A stretch of 64,000 nt of DNA from positions 34,940 through 98,939 of the forward strand of contig JANPZZ010000025.1 in assembly GCA_024707305.1 (NCBI GenBank). Direction: 5' to 3'. Positions 36,727 to 45,779 of the stretch are shown piece by piece. Below the pieces are notes generated by a model. The model saw only the letters and a list, made by a program, of their open reading frames with translations. It ran no database searches and was not told the DNA's origin. This stretch comes from Chitinophagaceae bacterium. GTDB lineage: Bacteria; Bacteroidota; Bacteroidia; Chitinophagales; Chitinophagaceae. The first letter of the stretch is position 1. Each line of letters opens with the position of its first letter. The position numbers and the translations under genes are program-made.

Positions 36727-37842
36727 ATGGAACCCTCACATTTGATTGAACGGATTGAATTATATAAACTCTTTATTCCGTTAAAAGAGCCATTTGTTAT
36801 TTCGCTGGGGCCTATATATGCAGCAGAAAGTGTGTTGGTGATTATAAGAACCAGCAGTGGCATCACAGGTTACGGCGAGTGCAGCCCTTTTATGACCATC
36901 AATGGCGAAAGTGCTGACACAGGCATGGTCGTTGGTCAATACTTTGGTAAAGTATTAAAAGGAAAAGATGCACTGGATATTGCGGCACGCATTGAAGATA
37001 TGGACCGCGTGATTTATGGCAACAACAGCATCAAGAGTGCTTTTGATATGGCGCTTTATGATATTGCTGCGCAGGCAGCCAACCTTCCGCTGTATGCATT
37101 CCTGGGTGGTAAACGTAAAACAGATATTTACACCGATTATACCGTGAGCATTGGCAATCCTGCAGACATGGCGGCAGCAGCAGTTCGCATCAAAGCAGAA
37201 GGTTATCCAGCCATCAAGGTGAAACTGGGAAAGAATGGCGCCGACGACATCAAACGCATGAAAGCGATCCGCGAAGCGGTAGGACCTGAAATCCCATTGC
37301 GTATTGATGCCAACCAGGGCTGGAGTGTGGATGAAGCTATTGAAACATTAAAAGGACTTGCGCCATTGGATATACAACATTGCGAGGAGCCCATTCCACG
37401 TTGGGCGATTCTCGATTTGCCCAAAGTCCGTGAGCAGAGCCCCATCCCAATTATGAGCGATGAAAGCTGCGGCGATCCGCATGAAGCAGAACGACTGATC
37501 CGCTTAGGCGCCTGCGATATGATGAATATTAAAATCGGGAAATCCGGTGGTATATACAAAGCATTGCAAATCGTAAAACTCGGCGAAGCAGCAGGAATTC
37601 ATATGCAGGTGGGCGCATTCATGGAATCACGACTGGCAATGACAGCTTTCGCACATTTTGCATGTTGCAGCGACTCCATTCATCATTACGATTTCGACAC
37701 TGCCCTGATGTTCTCCGAAGACCCGATTGAAGGTGGTATTGTTTACGACAAAGGCCACATTGAACTGCCAGCCTCTCACGGCATAGGAGCGAAGCTGCGT
37801 TTGGAATGGCTTCAGAGAATGGAGCAAAATGTAGTAATATGA
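36727..37842 (+). CDS. Dipeptide epimerase (enolase superfamily, MLE subgroup)
   Basis: A 371-residue enolase-superfamily protein with a capping domain (about 1-125) and a barrel with IKVKLG (catalytic KxK), RIDANQGW, CEEPIP and MSDESC (metal ligands Asp, Glu, Asp), KIGKSGG (second catalytic Lys), MESR and a late DFDTA. The DxD near the C-terminus (YDFDTA) is the mark of dipeptide epimerases, which bind the dipeptide amino group there; L-Ala-D/L-Glu epimerase of murein recycling is the type enzyme. Location after an S46 dipeptidyl-peptidase fits dipeptide salvage. The exact dipeptide is unknown. Confidence 0.85.
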   Translation: MEPSHLIERIELYKLFIPLKEPFVISLGPIYAAESVLVIIRTSSGITGYGECSPFMTINGESADTGMVVGQYFGKVLKGKDALDIAARIEDMDRVIYGNNSIKSAFDMALYDIAAQAANLPLYAFLGGKRKTDIYTDYTVSIGNPADMAAAAVRIKAEGYPAIKVKLGKNGADDIKRMKAIREAVGPEIPLRIDANQGWSVDEAIETLKGLAPLDIQHCEEPIPRWAILDLPKVREQSPIPIMSDESCGDPHEAERLIRLGACDMMNIKIGKSGGIYKALQIVKLGEAAGIHMQVGAFMESRLAMTAFAHFACCSDSIHHYDFDTALMFSEDPIEGGIVYDKGHIELPASHGIGAKLRLEWLQRMEQNVVI

Positions 37843-37844
37843 TA

Positions 37845-38020
37845 ATGTGGCAATGTGAAAATGTGGAAATTAGAAAATGTGGAAATTCCGTTTTTGCTGA
37901 GGAACGTTTCTGATTTTCATATTTTCACGTCTTCCCATTTTCACATTTTCACATTTTCCCGTCTTCACATTTTCACATTGTCACATTCTCGCATTGTCAC
38001 ATTTCCACATTTTCACATTG
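37845..38020. repeat. Family A octamer arrays, inverted pair between convergent genes
   Basis: Left arm (37845 to about 37884): five octamers such as ATGTGGCA, ATGTGAAA and ATGTGGAA. Right arm (37925-38020): exactly twelve octamers of the TCACATTT type, including variants TCCCGTCT, TCACATTG, TCGCATTG and CCACATTT. The arms are mutually inverted. The left arm starts 2 bp after the epimerase stop; the last right-arm unit contains the alkA stop codon. Confidence 0.92.
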
Positions 38021-38618
38021 CTTTCTGGTCTTTCCAGTCCCACAAAATCCTGCACGCATACGTTCTGTATGGCGACCACTTAGTGCCGATGCGCTGCATT
38101 TCTTCTTTTAATTTTTTTCTGTCGCTGGCATCGAGGCGATAAAGTTTGGCCATAGCTTGTTGTATGCCCAGGTCATCAAGCGCAAGCACATCTTCCCGGC
38201 CGAGTGCGAACATGAGAAGCATTTCCACCGTCCAGCGACCGACTCCTTTTATTTGCGTGAGGTAGTTGATCACTTCTTCGTCCGTCATTTTTGCAAGTTT
38301 TTTTGCATCCATGCCATGCAGGAGTTCGAATTCGGCAACATGTCGTACATAGTTTGTTTTGGCATTGCTCAATCCAATGGCACGCAGTGTATCAAAAGGT
38401 GTATCCAGAATTTCCTGGGGGAGTGGATCGCGGCCGCCGTAGAGTTGGATGAACCGTTTATGAATCACGTCGGCTACTTTAGTGGAAAGCTGCTGGCTCA
38501 TGATGGACCGGCAGAGATACAAATAGATTTTCTTCCTTTTTTGTAGCCGGATTGGCGCAGCAATTGCTGCAATTTTTTTAAGCTTTCTGTCTTTCGATAA
38601 ATGTGAAATATAGTGCAC
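38013..38618 (-). CDS. alkA: DNA-3-methyladenine glycosylase II (AlkA-type HhH-GPD)
   Basis: A 201-residue HhH-GPD glycosylase. The helix-hairpin-helix is LTQIKGVGRWTVEMLLMFAL (about 128-147), followed by GREDVLALDDLGIQQAM with the catalytic Asp; IMSQQLSTKVADVIHKRF is the conserved N-terminal helix. It excises alkylated purines from DNA. The stop codon (complement of 38013-38015) is provided by the octamer array, so the last residues may have been altered by insertion of the array. Confidence 0.9.
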   Translation of the reverse strand: MHYISHLSKDRKLKKIAAIAAPIRLQKRKKIYLYLCRSIMSQQLSTKVADVIHKRFIQLYGGRDPLPQEILDTPFDTLRAIGLSNAKTNYVRHVAEFELLHGMDAKKLAKMTDEEVINYLTQIKGVGRWTVEMLLMFALGREDVLALDDLGIQQAMAKLYRLDASDRKKLKEEMQRIGTKWSPYRTYACRILWDWKDQKAM

Positions 38619-38684
38619 TTTGATTTTCGTTTTGGGTTTGAAAAATTAAGAAGAAATCTCCCATCTTACCACGAAATTTGACAG

Positions 38685-39374
38685 GTGGAAAGAAAACTAT
38701 TCGAAACAAGGGACGGTTCACACTCCATTGCAATACCTGAATTGCAGGTAATGTATCATTCGGTGCATGGTGCGATCCAGGAATCGCAACACATTTTTAT
38801 ACATGCTGGTCTTGAAAAAGCTGTTGAAGAAAAGCCGGGCAGGCCTTTACGCATTTTGGAAATGGGACTCGGCACCGGACTAAATGCGTTACTTACGGCC
38901 ATCTATTCATCTGCAAAACAAATTTCTGTTGAATATATTACCGTTGAAAAATTTCCAATAGACGCGGCCATGGCTGCCGCGCTGAATTATTCCTCCAAGC
39001 TGGAAGCGGACGAATGGCAACCACTGTTTTTAAAATTGCATAGCTGCGCAACATCAGAAATGCATCCTTTAACAGCAAACTTTAGTTTCCGGAAGTTTCA
39101 CACCGACATCATGGACTTGCCAGCGACTGTAAAAGATGTAGACCTGATTTATTTCGATGCCTTTGCGCCCGCCGCACAACCGGAACTGTGGAACATAGAA
39201 GTTTTTGAACATCTGGGTAGTCGCTGCAATCCCGGAGCCATTTTAACTACCTATTGCAGCAAAGGCTGGGTACGCCGCAATCTGGAAGCAGCGGGGTGGA
39301 AAGTTGAAAAGATACCGGGACCGTGGGGGAAGAGAGAAATTGTGCGAGCTCACGCGCTTCGCGCGAATGTGTAA
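38685..39374 (+). CDS. mnmD: tRNA (mnm5s2U34)-methyltransferase MnmD
   Basis: This 229-residue protein starts at GTG 38685. It has a class I SAM-binding motif (LRILEMGLGTGLNALLTA, about 58-75), the motif DVDLIYFDAFAPAAQPELW and the C-terminal NPGAILTTYCSKGWVRRNLE, all hallmarks of the MnmD half of MnmC. As in other Bacteroidota it is not fused to the FAD-dependent MnmC1 oxidase. It completes the mnm5s2U modification at tRNA position 34. The last two codons and the stop (AAT GTG TAA) are part of the first octamer of the adjacent array. Confidence 0.92.
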   Translation: MERKLFETRDGSHSIAIPELQVMYHSVHGAIQESQHIFIHAGLEKAVEEKPGRPLRILEMGLGTGLNALLTAIYSSAKQISVEYITVEKFPIDAAMAAALNYSSKLEADEWQPLFLKLHSCATSEMHPLTANFSFRKFHTDIMDLPATVKDVDLIYFDAFAPAAQPELWNIEVFEHLGSRCNPGAILTTYCSKGWVRRNLEAAGWKVEKIPGPWGKREIVRAHALRANV

Positions 39375-39476
39375 ATGTGAAAATGAGAAAATGTGAAAAT
39401 ACAATGTGACAATTTGTTTAAATTTAAAAAGACAACCATTTTCTTATTTTCACATTTCCTCATTTACACATTTGTG
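39364..39476. repeat. Family A octamer arrays, inverted pair between mnmD and an oxidoreductase gene
   Basis: Left arm from 39364: AATGTGTA, AATGTGAA, AATGAGAA, AATGTGAA and further units to about 39412. Right arm 39437-39476: CATTTTCT, TATTTTCA, CATTTCCT, CATTTACA, CATTTGTG. The arms face each other across an AT-rich 25-bp centre. The array includes the mnmD stop and ends 2 bp before the next ATG. Confidence 0.9.
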
Positions 39477-39478
39477 GT

Positions 39479-40795
39479 ATGACTAACAGAAGAATTTTCC
39501 TAAACCGTTCTGCCTGGTTACTCGCCGGATCAGGATTACTGGCCGGTTTGCCGGCATTTGCAAATGGCAAAAGCGTGGCTGCTTCGGATCGAATACGATT
39601 GGCATCCATCGGTGTAAAAGGTATGGGCTGGTCGAATACGATGGCCGCGTTGCAGGTGCCGGGCGTGGAACTTGTTGCTATTTGCGACATCGACCAGTCG
39701 GCAATTGCCGAGCGACTGGCAGAGTTTACAAAAAATGGAGGAAATGCTTCGGCCATCAAAACTACCGGCGACTATCGCACGCTTCTCGACGATAAAGATA
39801 TCGACATCATCATGGTGGGGACACCCGATCACTGGCATGCTTTACAAATGATACACAGTGTGCAGGCAGGCAAACATGTTTATGTAGAAAAGCCGGCAGG
39901 AAACAGCATGGGTGAATGTAAAGCCATGGTAGCTGCGCAACAAAAAACCGGAAAACTGGTACAGGTGGGTCAATGGCAACGTAGTCAGCAGCATTTCCGC
40001 GATGCAATTGAATATGTTCATAGTGGGCAATTGGGAATGATCCGTACCGTGAAAGTTTGGTGCTACCAGGGCTGGATGCGACCCGCACCAGTCGTTCCGG
40101 ACTCGGCACCACCTGCAGGTGTGGATTTCAAAACATGGCTGGGCCCCGCTCCCACACGACCCTTTAATGCGAGTCGATTCCATTTCAATTTCCGTTGGTT
40201 TTGGGACTATGCCGGCGGCCTCATGACTGACTGGGGCGTGCACCTGCTCGATTATGGCCTGCTCGGTATGAAAGCTACAGAGCCCAAAAGTATTGCAGCG
40301 TTGGGTGGCCCATTTGCTTACCCCACGTTGTCGCAGGAAACACCAGACACGCTTACAACATTGTATGAATTCGATGGCTTCAATCTCGTTTGGGATTCAG
40401 CCATGGGAATTGATAATGGCTCCTACAACCGCGATCACGGTATCGCTTTTATTGGCAACAACGGTACATTGATATTGAATCGTGGCGGCTGGGAAGTGAT
40501 ACAGGAAAATCAAAGCAAAGACAAAGCGATAAAACAATTTCAGAAAGCCTCCGGCAATGGCCTTGTTCAACACTGGACCAACTTCGTGGATGCAATTCGG
40601 AAAAATGATGTTTCTCTGCTGCACTGTCCCATCCAGGATGCGGCCCATGTTGCGAACGTAGCGCAAATGGGCAATATCGCATACCGCAGTGGCGAAAAAC
40701 TTATCTGGGATAAAAAAGCGGGCGCCTTCACCAATAAAAAAATCCATAATGAATATTTCATGAAGAAGTATCATAATGGGTATAAGCTGCCGTAG
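39479..40795 (+). CDS. Gfo/Idh/MocA family oxidoreductase, exported
   Basis: A 438-residue protein with a Tat-like leader (RRIFLNRSAWLLAGSGLLAG, about 4-23), a Rossmann domain (IRLASIGVKGMGWSNTMAAL), GTPDHWHALQMIHSVQAGKH and the signature YVEKPAGNSMGECKAM with catalytic Lys. The C-terminal domain contains FRWFWDYAGGLMTDWGVHLL, typical of the large exported Bacteroidota subgroup acting on sugars or inositols. It has no nearby sugar locus. The ATG is 2 bp after an octamer array and the stop codon falls inside a 58-bp palindrome. Confidence 0.9.
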   Translation: MTNRRIFLNRSAWLLAGSGLLAGLPAFANGKSVAASDRIRLASIGVKGMGWSNTMAALQVPGVELVAICDIDQSAIAERLAEFTKNGGNASAIKTTGDYRTLLDDKDIDIIMVGTPDHWHALQMIHSVQAGKHVYVEKPAGNSMGECKAMVAAQQKTGKLVQVGQWQRSQQHFRDAIEYVHSGQLGMIRTVKVWCYQGWMRPAPVVPDSAPPAGVDFKTWLGPAPTRPFNASRFHFNFRWFWDYAGGLMTDWGVHLLDYGLLGMKATEPKSIAALGGPFAYPTLSQETPDTLTTLYEFDGFNLVWDSAMGIDNGSYNRDHGIAFIGNNGTLILNRGGWEVIQENQSKDKAIKQFQKASGNGLVQHWTNFVDAIRKNDVSLLHCPIQDAAHVANVAQMGNIAYRSGEKLIWDKKAGAFTNKKIHNEYFMKKYHNGYKLP

Positions 40796-40849
40796 TGACG
40801 TGTTTTGTAGGGACGCGCTGCAGCGCGTCCCTACAAAACACGTCACTAC
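40792..40849. repeat. 58-bp perfect palindrome with family C core
   Basis: A perfect inverted repeat without loop; the central 40 bp (40801-40840) use the half-site TGTTTTGTAGGGACGCGCTG, and GTAGTGACG/CGTCACTAC extend it. It contains the stop codon of the oxidoreductase and lies between convergent genes. It could act as a bidirectional hairpin terminator, though no T run follows. Confidence 0.92.
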
Positions 40850-40854
40850 AAAAA

Positions 40855-40881
40855 GCAATTCGTCCCCAGGGGACGAATTGC
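40855..40881. repeat. Second palindrome, 13-bp arms
   Basis: GCAATTCGTCCCC and GGGGACGAATTGC are perfect complements with a single A between. It begins 5 bp after the 58-bp palindrome and is of different sequence, though it shares a GTCCC/GGGAC core. Confidence 0.88.
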
Positions 40882-40908
40882 AGTAAGTCAATATTTGTAA
40901 AATTTATA

Positions 40909-42411
40909 TCACTCCACCGAATAACTCATACTCCCGTCCTTTTCATCCTTTACCAGAATGCCAAGCTCGGCGAGTTGATTGCGGATTTTATCGGAGGTGA
41001 CAAAGTCTTTGCGGGAACGCGCTTCGCGTCGGATTTCCATCAACAGATCCATTACACCTTTCATCTTGTCGTTGTCGGCTTCGGTTACACTGCGCAAGCC
41101 GAGAATTTCCTCCATATAGGTTTTCATGGTTGTTTTTAACAACAACAATGTTTCTGAACCAATGGCATCGGATTCAATCACCTTATCTTTTATGGAATTA
41201 ATGGTGGGCACCAGTTCAAAGAAATTGGCCAGTACTTTCGCGGTGTTGAAGTCATCATTCATGAAATCATCCAGCTCGCCGAGCAATTGTTGCACTTTCT
41301 GATCGAGCGCGGGCTGCGTGGGTGCGGTGGCCGACTCATCTACTGGCAACTTTTGCAATTGCTCATAAGCATCCCATAAACGTTTCAATCCTTTTTCGGC
41401 TGCTTTCAATGCTTCATTGCTGAAGTCAAGCGTACTGCGATAATGCGTTTGCAAAATGAAGAAACGAATCACCATCGGATGATAAGGCTTGTCGAGTAGC
41501 GGGTTACTACCGCTAAACATCTCTGTGAGGGTAAGTGTGTTGTTATAACTCTTACCCATCTTTTTACCATTGATGGTGATCATATTATTGTGCATCCAGT
41601 AGCGCACGGGTGCGGTGTGGTTGCAGATGGTACTTTGTGCAATTTCACTTTCGTGGTGCGGGAACATCAAATCCATTCCACCACCATGTATGTCAAACTG
41701 TGGGCCGAGGTATTTGGTAGCCATGGCAGAGCATTCAATATGCCAGCCGGGAAAACCAACGCCCCAGGGACTTTGCCAACGCATGATATGCTCGGGCGAG
41801 GCATTTTTCCAAAGTGCAAAATCGGCGCGGTCGCGTTTTTCTTCCTGTCCATCCAGTTCGCGGGTGGTTTCCAGCAGGTCGTCGATAATACGTCCGCTCA
41901 ATTTTCCATAATCATGGTTGGCTGCATATTTCTTTACATCAAAATATACGGAGCCATTTACCTCATACGCATAACCGGCGCGAATGATTTCCTGGATCAT
42001 GCCGATTTGCTCCACGATATGCCCCGTTGCTGTGGGCTCAATGGAAGGAGGTATTGTATTAAACTGATCCATGGCCCAATGGAAAAGGTTGGTGTATTTC
42101 TGCACCAGCTCCATGGGTTCCAGTTTTTCTAAAACTGCTTTTTTTGAAATTTTATCTTCCGCCTCGCGGCCTTCTTCTTCAAAGTGGCCGGCATCGGTAA
42201 TATTGCGCACATAACGCACTTTGTAACCCAGGTGCTGCAGGTAACGGAACACAACATCAAAAGTGATGTAGGGACGGGCATGACCCAAATGGCTTTCGCC
42301 ACTAACAGTTGGTCCACAAACATACATTCCAACATGGCCCGGCGTAATGGGCGTAAACACTTCTTTCTGGCGGCTGTAGGAGTTATAAATCTTTAGATCA
42401 CTCATAAACAC
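40909..42411 (-). CDS. cysS: Cysteinyl-tRNA synthetase
   Basis: A 500-residue class I synthetase. The HIGH-type motif is in [20 protein letters not shown] (HLGH), zinc ligands occur in the CGPT and WHIECSAMA segments, and the KMSKS loop reads [10 protein letters not shown], with Gly replacing the first Ser. The C-terminal anticodon-binding helices are present ([33 protein letters not shown]). It charges tRNA-Cys. It stands alone between an array-rich gap and the EEP-family gene. The first Met at residue 1 or the Met at 3 may be the start. Confidence 0.96.
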   Translation of the reverse strand: MFMSDLKIYNSYSRQKEVFTPITPGHVGMYVCGPTVSGESHLGHARPYITFDVVFRYLQHLGYKVRYVRNITDAGHFEEEGREAEDKISKKAVLEKLEPMELVQKYTNLFHWAMDQFNTIPPSIEPTATGHIVEQIGMIQEIIRAGYAYEVNGSVYFDVKKYAANHDYGKLSGRIIDDLLETTRELDGQEEKRDRADFALWKNASPEHIMRWQSPWGVGFPGWHIECSAMATKYLGPQFDIHGGGMDLMFPHHESEIAQSTICNHTAPVRYWMHNNMITINGKKMGKSYNNTLTLTEMFSGSNPLLDKPYHPMVIRFFILQTHYRSTLDFSNEALKAAEKGLKRLWDAYEQLQKLPVDESATAPTQPALDQKVQQLLGELDDFMNDDFNTAKVLANFFELVPTINSIKDKVIESDAIGSETLLLLKTTMKTYMEEILGLRSVTEADNDKMKGVMDLLMEIRREARSRKDFVTSDKIRNQLAELGILVKDEKDGSMSYSVE

Positions 42412-42473
42412 GGGTTACAAAAAACGCAAAAATACAACTTATTCGATGTCGGAATGGTGCAATCAGGTCCGGA

Positions 42474-43598
42474 TCATTGTGCAAGTGAAACATCTGCCAC
42501 CAGCATATAATGATCCGAATATTGTTTTTTTATTCTTTTAAACTGATTGATTTCAAAATTATCGTCGGCCAGAATATAGTCGATGCGAAGCGTGGGCGAA
42601 AGTGCGTTAAACGTCCGGCCAATTCCAAATCCCTTTTTCAAAAACGCATCCTGCATGTTGCCCCTGATTTCGAAATAGGCATATGAATTGGGCACATCGT
42701 TGAGATCGGCACAAAACAGGACAGGGAAAGGACTGTCTTTTAAAACCTGGGTGATAATATCCACCTGAATTTTGCGGTGACTGATGCCTCTTTTTAACTT
42801 AGAAAAAATGGTTTTTGAGTTGTCAACGATTCCGTCCTGTCCCGATTTAATATTCTCAATTCTTTTATAATCGCGCGCACCAAATTGGAGAGATTGCAAA
42901 TGCGTGGTATAAACACGGATGGTATCATCATTGATTTTGATATCGGCATGCATCAGCGCCTCGGGTAAAGACGGGCGCGGAAAACGAATCATTCCACTAT
43001 CCACAATTGGATATCGCGAAAATATTACACTGCCCGTATAATGGTTGTCGCCATCAATATCATGTGAAAAATAATAAAAGGGATAATTATAGTTCTTGCT
43101 GATGTAAGTGAGATTGGGATACCATTCGGAATCCAGTGAATGGAAAAATTCCTGCATGCAAATGATGTCAGCATTTTGCGCTTCAATTTGCTCCATCATG
43201 CGCAGCCTGGTGCGACTTCCCTGGTTGAAGTTGCGACGCATTTCTATAAACCGCGCCACATTCCAGGTGGCGATGCGAACGTGTCCCGGTTCTTTTTTTC
43301 TGAAAAATCGCTAAATGGATGAAAGGCAAAAAAGACGCTTATGCTTTTGAATGCAAGCAGCAATGCTATTGCCGACAACAAAGCATATTTTTTTAACCAA
43401 CAACCAACCGACTACGAAGAAAATATTAACCAGTAATAAAAAGGGAAATACGAGGCCCAGAAACGATATAAACCACCAGCGTTGAGGATCCAGGTACGGG
43501 GCCAGGGCTGCAAGCAGGAATACAAAGACTACCACTGCATTGCAGATAAACAAAAACCGACGGGTAAATATTCGGAAACGTCCGGCCACGTAAAACAA
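42474..43598 (-). CDS. Membrane-anchored endonuclease/exonuclease/phosphatase family protein, two frameshifts
   Basis: The N-terminal frame (from about 43598, TTG) encodes two transmembrane helices (FLFICNAVVVFVFLLAALAP and FLGLVFPFLLLVNIFFVVGW). A second frame gives KKYALLSAIALLLAFKSI, a third helix, and a third frame carries the catalytic EEP domain: VRIATWNVARF, ICMQEFFHS, YTTHLQSL, FCADLNDVPNS and the terminal KKQYSDHYMLVADV with the catalytic His. Frame changes fall in the A7 run near 43390 and an A run near 43295. Members hydrolyse phosphodiesters in nucleic acids, lipids or sugars; substrate unknown here. Confidence 0.82.
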
Positions 43599-43668
43599 AT
43601 TAGCTGATCAAATTATATTATTACAACGCTCACCTGATAAAGGGCAAATTACCGATTTATAAAAAAAT

Positions 43669-43696
43669 AAACCGGAACTCAGGGAAGTTCCGGTTT
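43669..43696 (-). terminator. Terminator after the first rhomboid gene
   Basis: AAACCGGAAC and GTTCCGGTTT form a 10-bp stem around CAGGGAA-type loop bases. On the minus strand a T-rich tract (TTATTTTTTTA) follows. It lies 43 bp after the rhomboid stop codon. Confidence 0.7.
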
Positions 43697-43738
43697 AAAA
43701 TATGATAGATTTATGAAATGCGGTGTTGTTACATGCTT

Positions 43739-44675
43739 TTATGATTTACCGCTCGCCCTTTTCAACAGGTCTTTTTCTTCTTCTGTCAGTGATTGAAATC
43801 CCTTCTGATTGATTTTATCCAGAATTTCATCCACTCTTTGTTCGGTGATATTGGGTGTTTTTTTATAAGGACTTGTATTCGTTTTATAAAAGAGCTCTTT
43901 TTTAAAGTCGCGTTTGCGGGATGGTTTGTCGGGGTTGAATAAATTGGTAACCCAGTCGAAAAAGCGGTTGATCCATGCACCGGCATCATATCCACGTTGG
44001 TGGGCAATTACAAACAGGAAACCGGCCAGCGCGCCAAACAGGTGCGCGAGGTGGCCACCCGAATTTTGGGTGGGTAAAAAATGCAAGGTCAATAATCAGG
44101 TAAATGCCGGTAATAACCCAAACCGGTATGCCACCATTCAACAGGGGGAACAGGCGATAACCTGGTGCCAGTGTGGTGACAGCCACCGCCACGGCCATTA
44201 CACCGCCAGAGGCGCCTATCATTTGCGCTGAAGTGACATTTGAAATCAGTCCGGGCAGCAGGTTGTAGGCAGCCATATATGCAATGCCTCCCAACAAACC
44301 ACCATAGAGGTAAATGGGAATAATTTTGCGATTGCCTGTCAGATCATGCAGGATGAAACCAAAAACCCAGAGCCAGAGCATGTTTCCGAGGATATGCCAC
44401 ACATCCACATGCACAAACATATAAGTGATGATTGTCCAGGGTTTTTGCAGCCACTGCCCCAGGTCGGCGGGCAAACTGAACCACGACACTACATTGGCGT
44501 CGAATTTGGCAGATGCGATCGCGCTGTCAGGATTTTGTAATGCATAAACCGCCCTGATGAAAATGAGGATGACAAACAGCACCACATTTACAGCAATGAG
44601 CATGATAAGATTATTGCGCTCCTGCGCCAGCGACAGACGTTGCTGATATTCTCTTTCCGTATATCCCATGTTCAC
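43739..44675 (-). CDS. Rhomboid family intramembrane serine protease A, frameshifted
   Basis: About 310 residues with six or more membrane helices. Rhomboid landmarks are FVHVDVWHILGNMLWLWVFG (HxxxN), YLYGGLLGG, MIGASGGVMAV with the nucleophile Ser, and GGHLAHLFGALAGFLF with the catalytic His. The first three are in the upstream frame, the last after a break in an A6 run (plus 44076-44081); one added T restores DLAFFLPTQNSGGHLAH. The C-terminal soluble tail contains KTNTSPYKKTPNITEQRVDEILDKI. It follows a second rhomboid gene on the same strand. Confidence 0.88.
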
Positions 44676-44726
44676 GTTTCGCGTATAAAATTAAGCCAAT
44701 AAAATTTAAGCTGTAGATTCAACTGT

Positions 44727-45470
44727 TTAGTATAACGATCTGCGATTGGTTTTGTTCCAGATCATGATCAATATAAATCCTGTTAATGCACCGCCCAGGT
44801 GGGCAAAATGGGCAATTCCGGAATTGGAGTTGGGATTAAAGCCCCCAAACAGGTCGAAAGCTACCATTACCAGTACCAGCCACTTTAATTTGATGGGGAA
44901 GGGAATAAACAGCATCATCATCTGGGTATTGGGGAAAAGCATTGCTGCGCCCACAAATACGCCCATTACGGCACCCGAGGCACCCACTGCCGGCCGCACG
45001 AAATCCATTTTATAGAAAATTTCATTTGCGAGCCGCTCATTTCCCGACATTTCAGCCATATAAAAAGCGCGCACCATTTCGGGATCGTATTGCAGGTGTT
45101 GCACCAGCAAATGCACCGCTGCAGCGCCGATACCACAAACCAGATAAAAAATCAGAAATCGTTTTGCCCCCCAAACGTTCTCCAGCATGCGGCCAAACAT
45201 CCACAATGCAAACATGTTGAAAAAGATATGGAAGAAAACGGGCTGGTACCCATCCACCGTTCGCTCAACAGCCGAATGGGCAAACATATGAGTGAAAATC
45301 TGATAGGGTTCAAAATCTGCCGTATCTATCGGATATAGCGCCAGCTTACTGGTGAGTTGAAAATTGAAGTGAAACACCAGTTGCGCCACCCACACAAGTA
45401 CATTGATGATGATAAGATTCTTTACAACCGGAGGGAAATTATCCGGTCGCGTATAGCGGAATGTTGACAT
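44727..45470 (-). CDS. Rhomboid family intramembrane serine protease B
   Basis: The true start is the ATG complementary to 45468-45470 (MSTFRYTRPDNFPP), giving 247 residues; a longer open frame upstream merely translates heptamer repeats. The protein has HIFFNMFALWMFGRMLENVW (HxxxN), YLVCGIGAAAVHLLV, AVGASGAVMGVFVGAAMLFP with catalytic Ser, and SGIAHFAHLGGALTGFIL with catalytic His. It lies 51 bp upstream of rhomboid A and is co-directional; the pair probably arose by duplication. Both should cleave membrane substrates within the lipid bilayer. Confidence 0.92.
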   Translation of the reverse strand: MSTFRYTRPDNFPPVVKNLIIINVLVWVAQLVFHFNFQLTSKLALYPIDTADFEPYQIFTHMFAHSAVERTVDGYQPVFFHIFFNMFALWMFGRMLENVWGAKRFLIFYLVCGIGAAAVHLLVQHLQYDPEMVRAFYMAEMSGNERLANEIFYKMDFVRPAVGASGAVMGVFVGAAMLFPNTQMMMLFIPFPIKLKWLVLVMVAFDLFGGFNPNSNSGIAHFAHLGGALTGFILIMIWNKTNRRSLY

Positions 45471-45494
45471 AGGGCAAAAATAGGAAGAATAGGT

Positions 45495-45571
45495 GGTGGA
45501 TGGGGGATGGTAGATGGGGGATGGTAGATGGTAGATGGTAGATGGGGGATGGGGGATGGGGGATGGGGGAC
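45495..45571. repeat. Heptamer array, GGKRGAT type (11 units)
   Basis: Eleven heptamers without slippage: GGTGGAT, then GGGGGAT and GGTAGAT in mixed order, ending GGGGGAC. Only positions 3-4 vary (TG, GG, TA). The right end of the facing array at 45756-45779 carries the complementary CCACCATCCCCCATC motif. The 309 bp between rhomboid B and the T9SS gene hold only this array, a non-coding 70-bp stretch and the next array. Confidence 0.9.
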
Positions 45572-45636
45572 GTAGGTTTAAAGTGAAAGTATACCGCTCC
45601 GAAATTTTAAAGGGGTATTCAGCAATCTCTGCATCC

Positions 45637-45779
45637 ATCCACCATCGACCATCGGTCATCGGCCATCGACCATCGGTCATCGGACATCGATCATCGATCA
45701 TCGGCCATCGGTCATCGGACATCGATCATCGATCATCGGCCATCGGTCATCGGCCCCCTCCACCATCCCCCATCGACTC
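45637..45779. repeat. Family B heptamer array (about 17 units) with an internal 35-bp duplication
   Basis: From 45644 sixteen units of ATCGRNC follow in phase (ATCGACC, ATCGGTC, ATCGGCC, ATCGGAC, ATCGATC). A block of five heptamers, GGAC, GATC, GATC, GGCC and GGTC variants in order, occurs twice in succession, giving a 35-bp higher-order repeat. It ends next to the stop codon of the T9SS protein gene. Confidence 0.92.
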
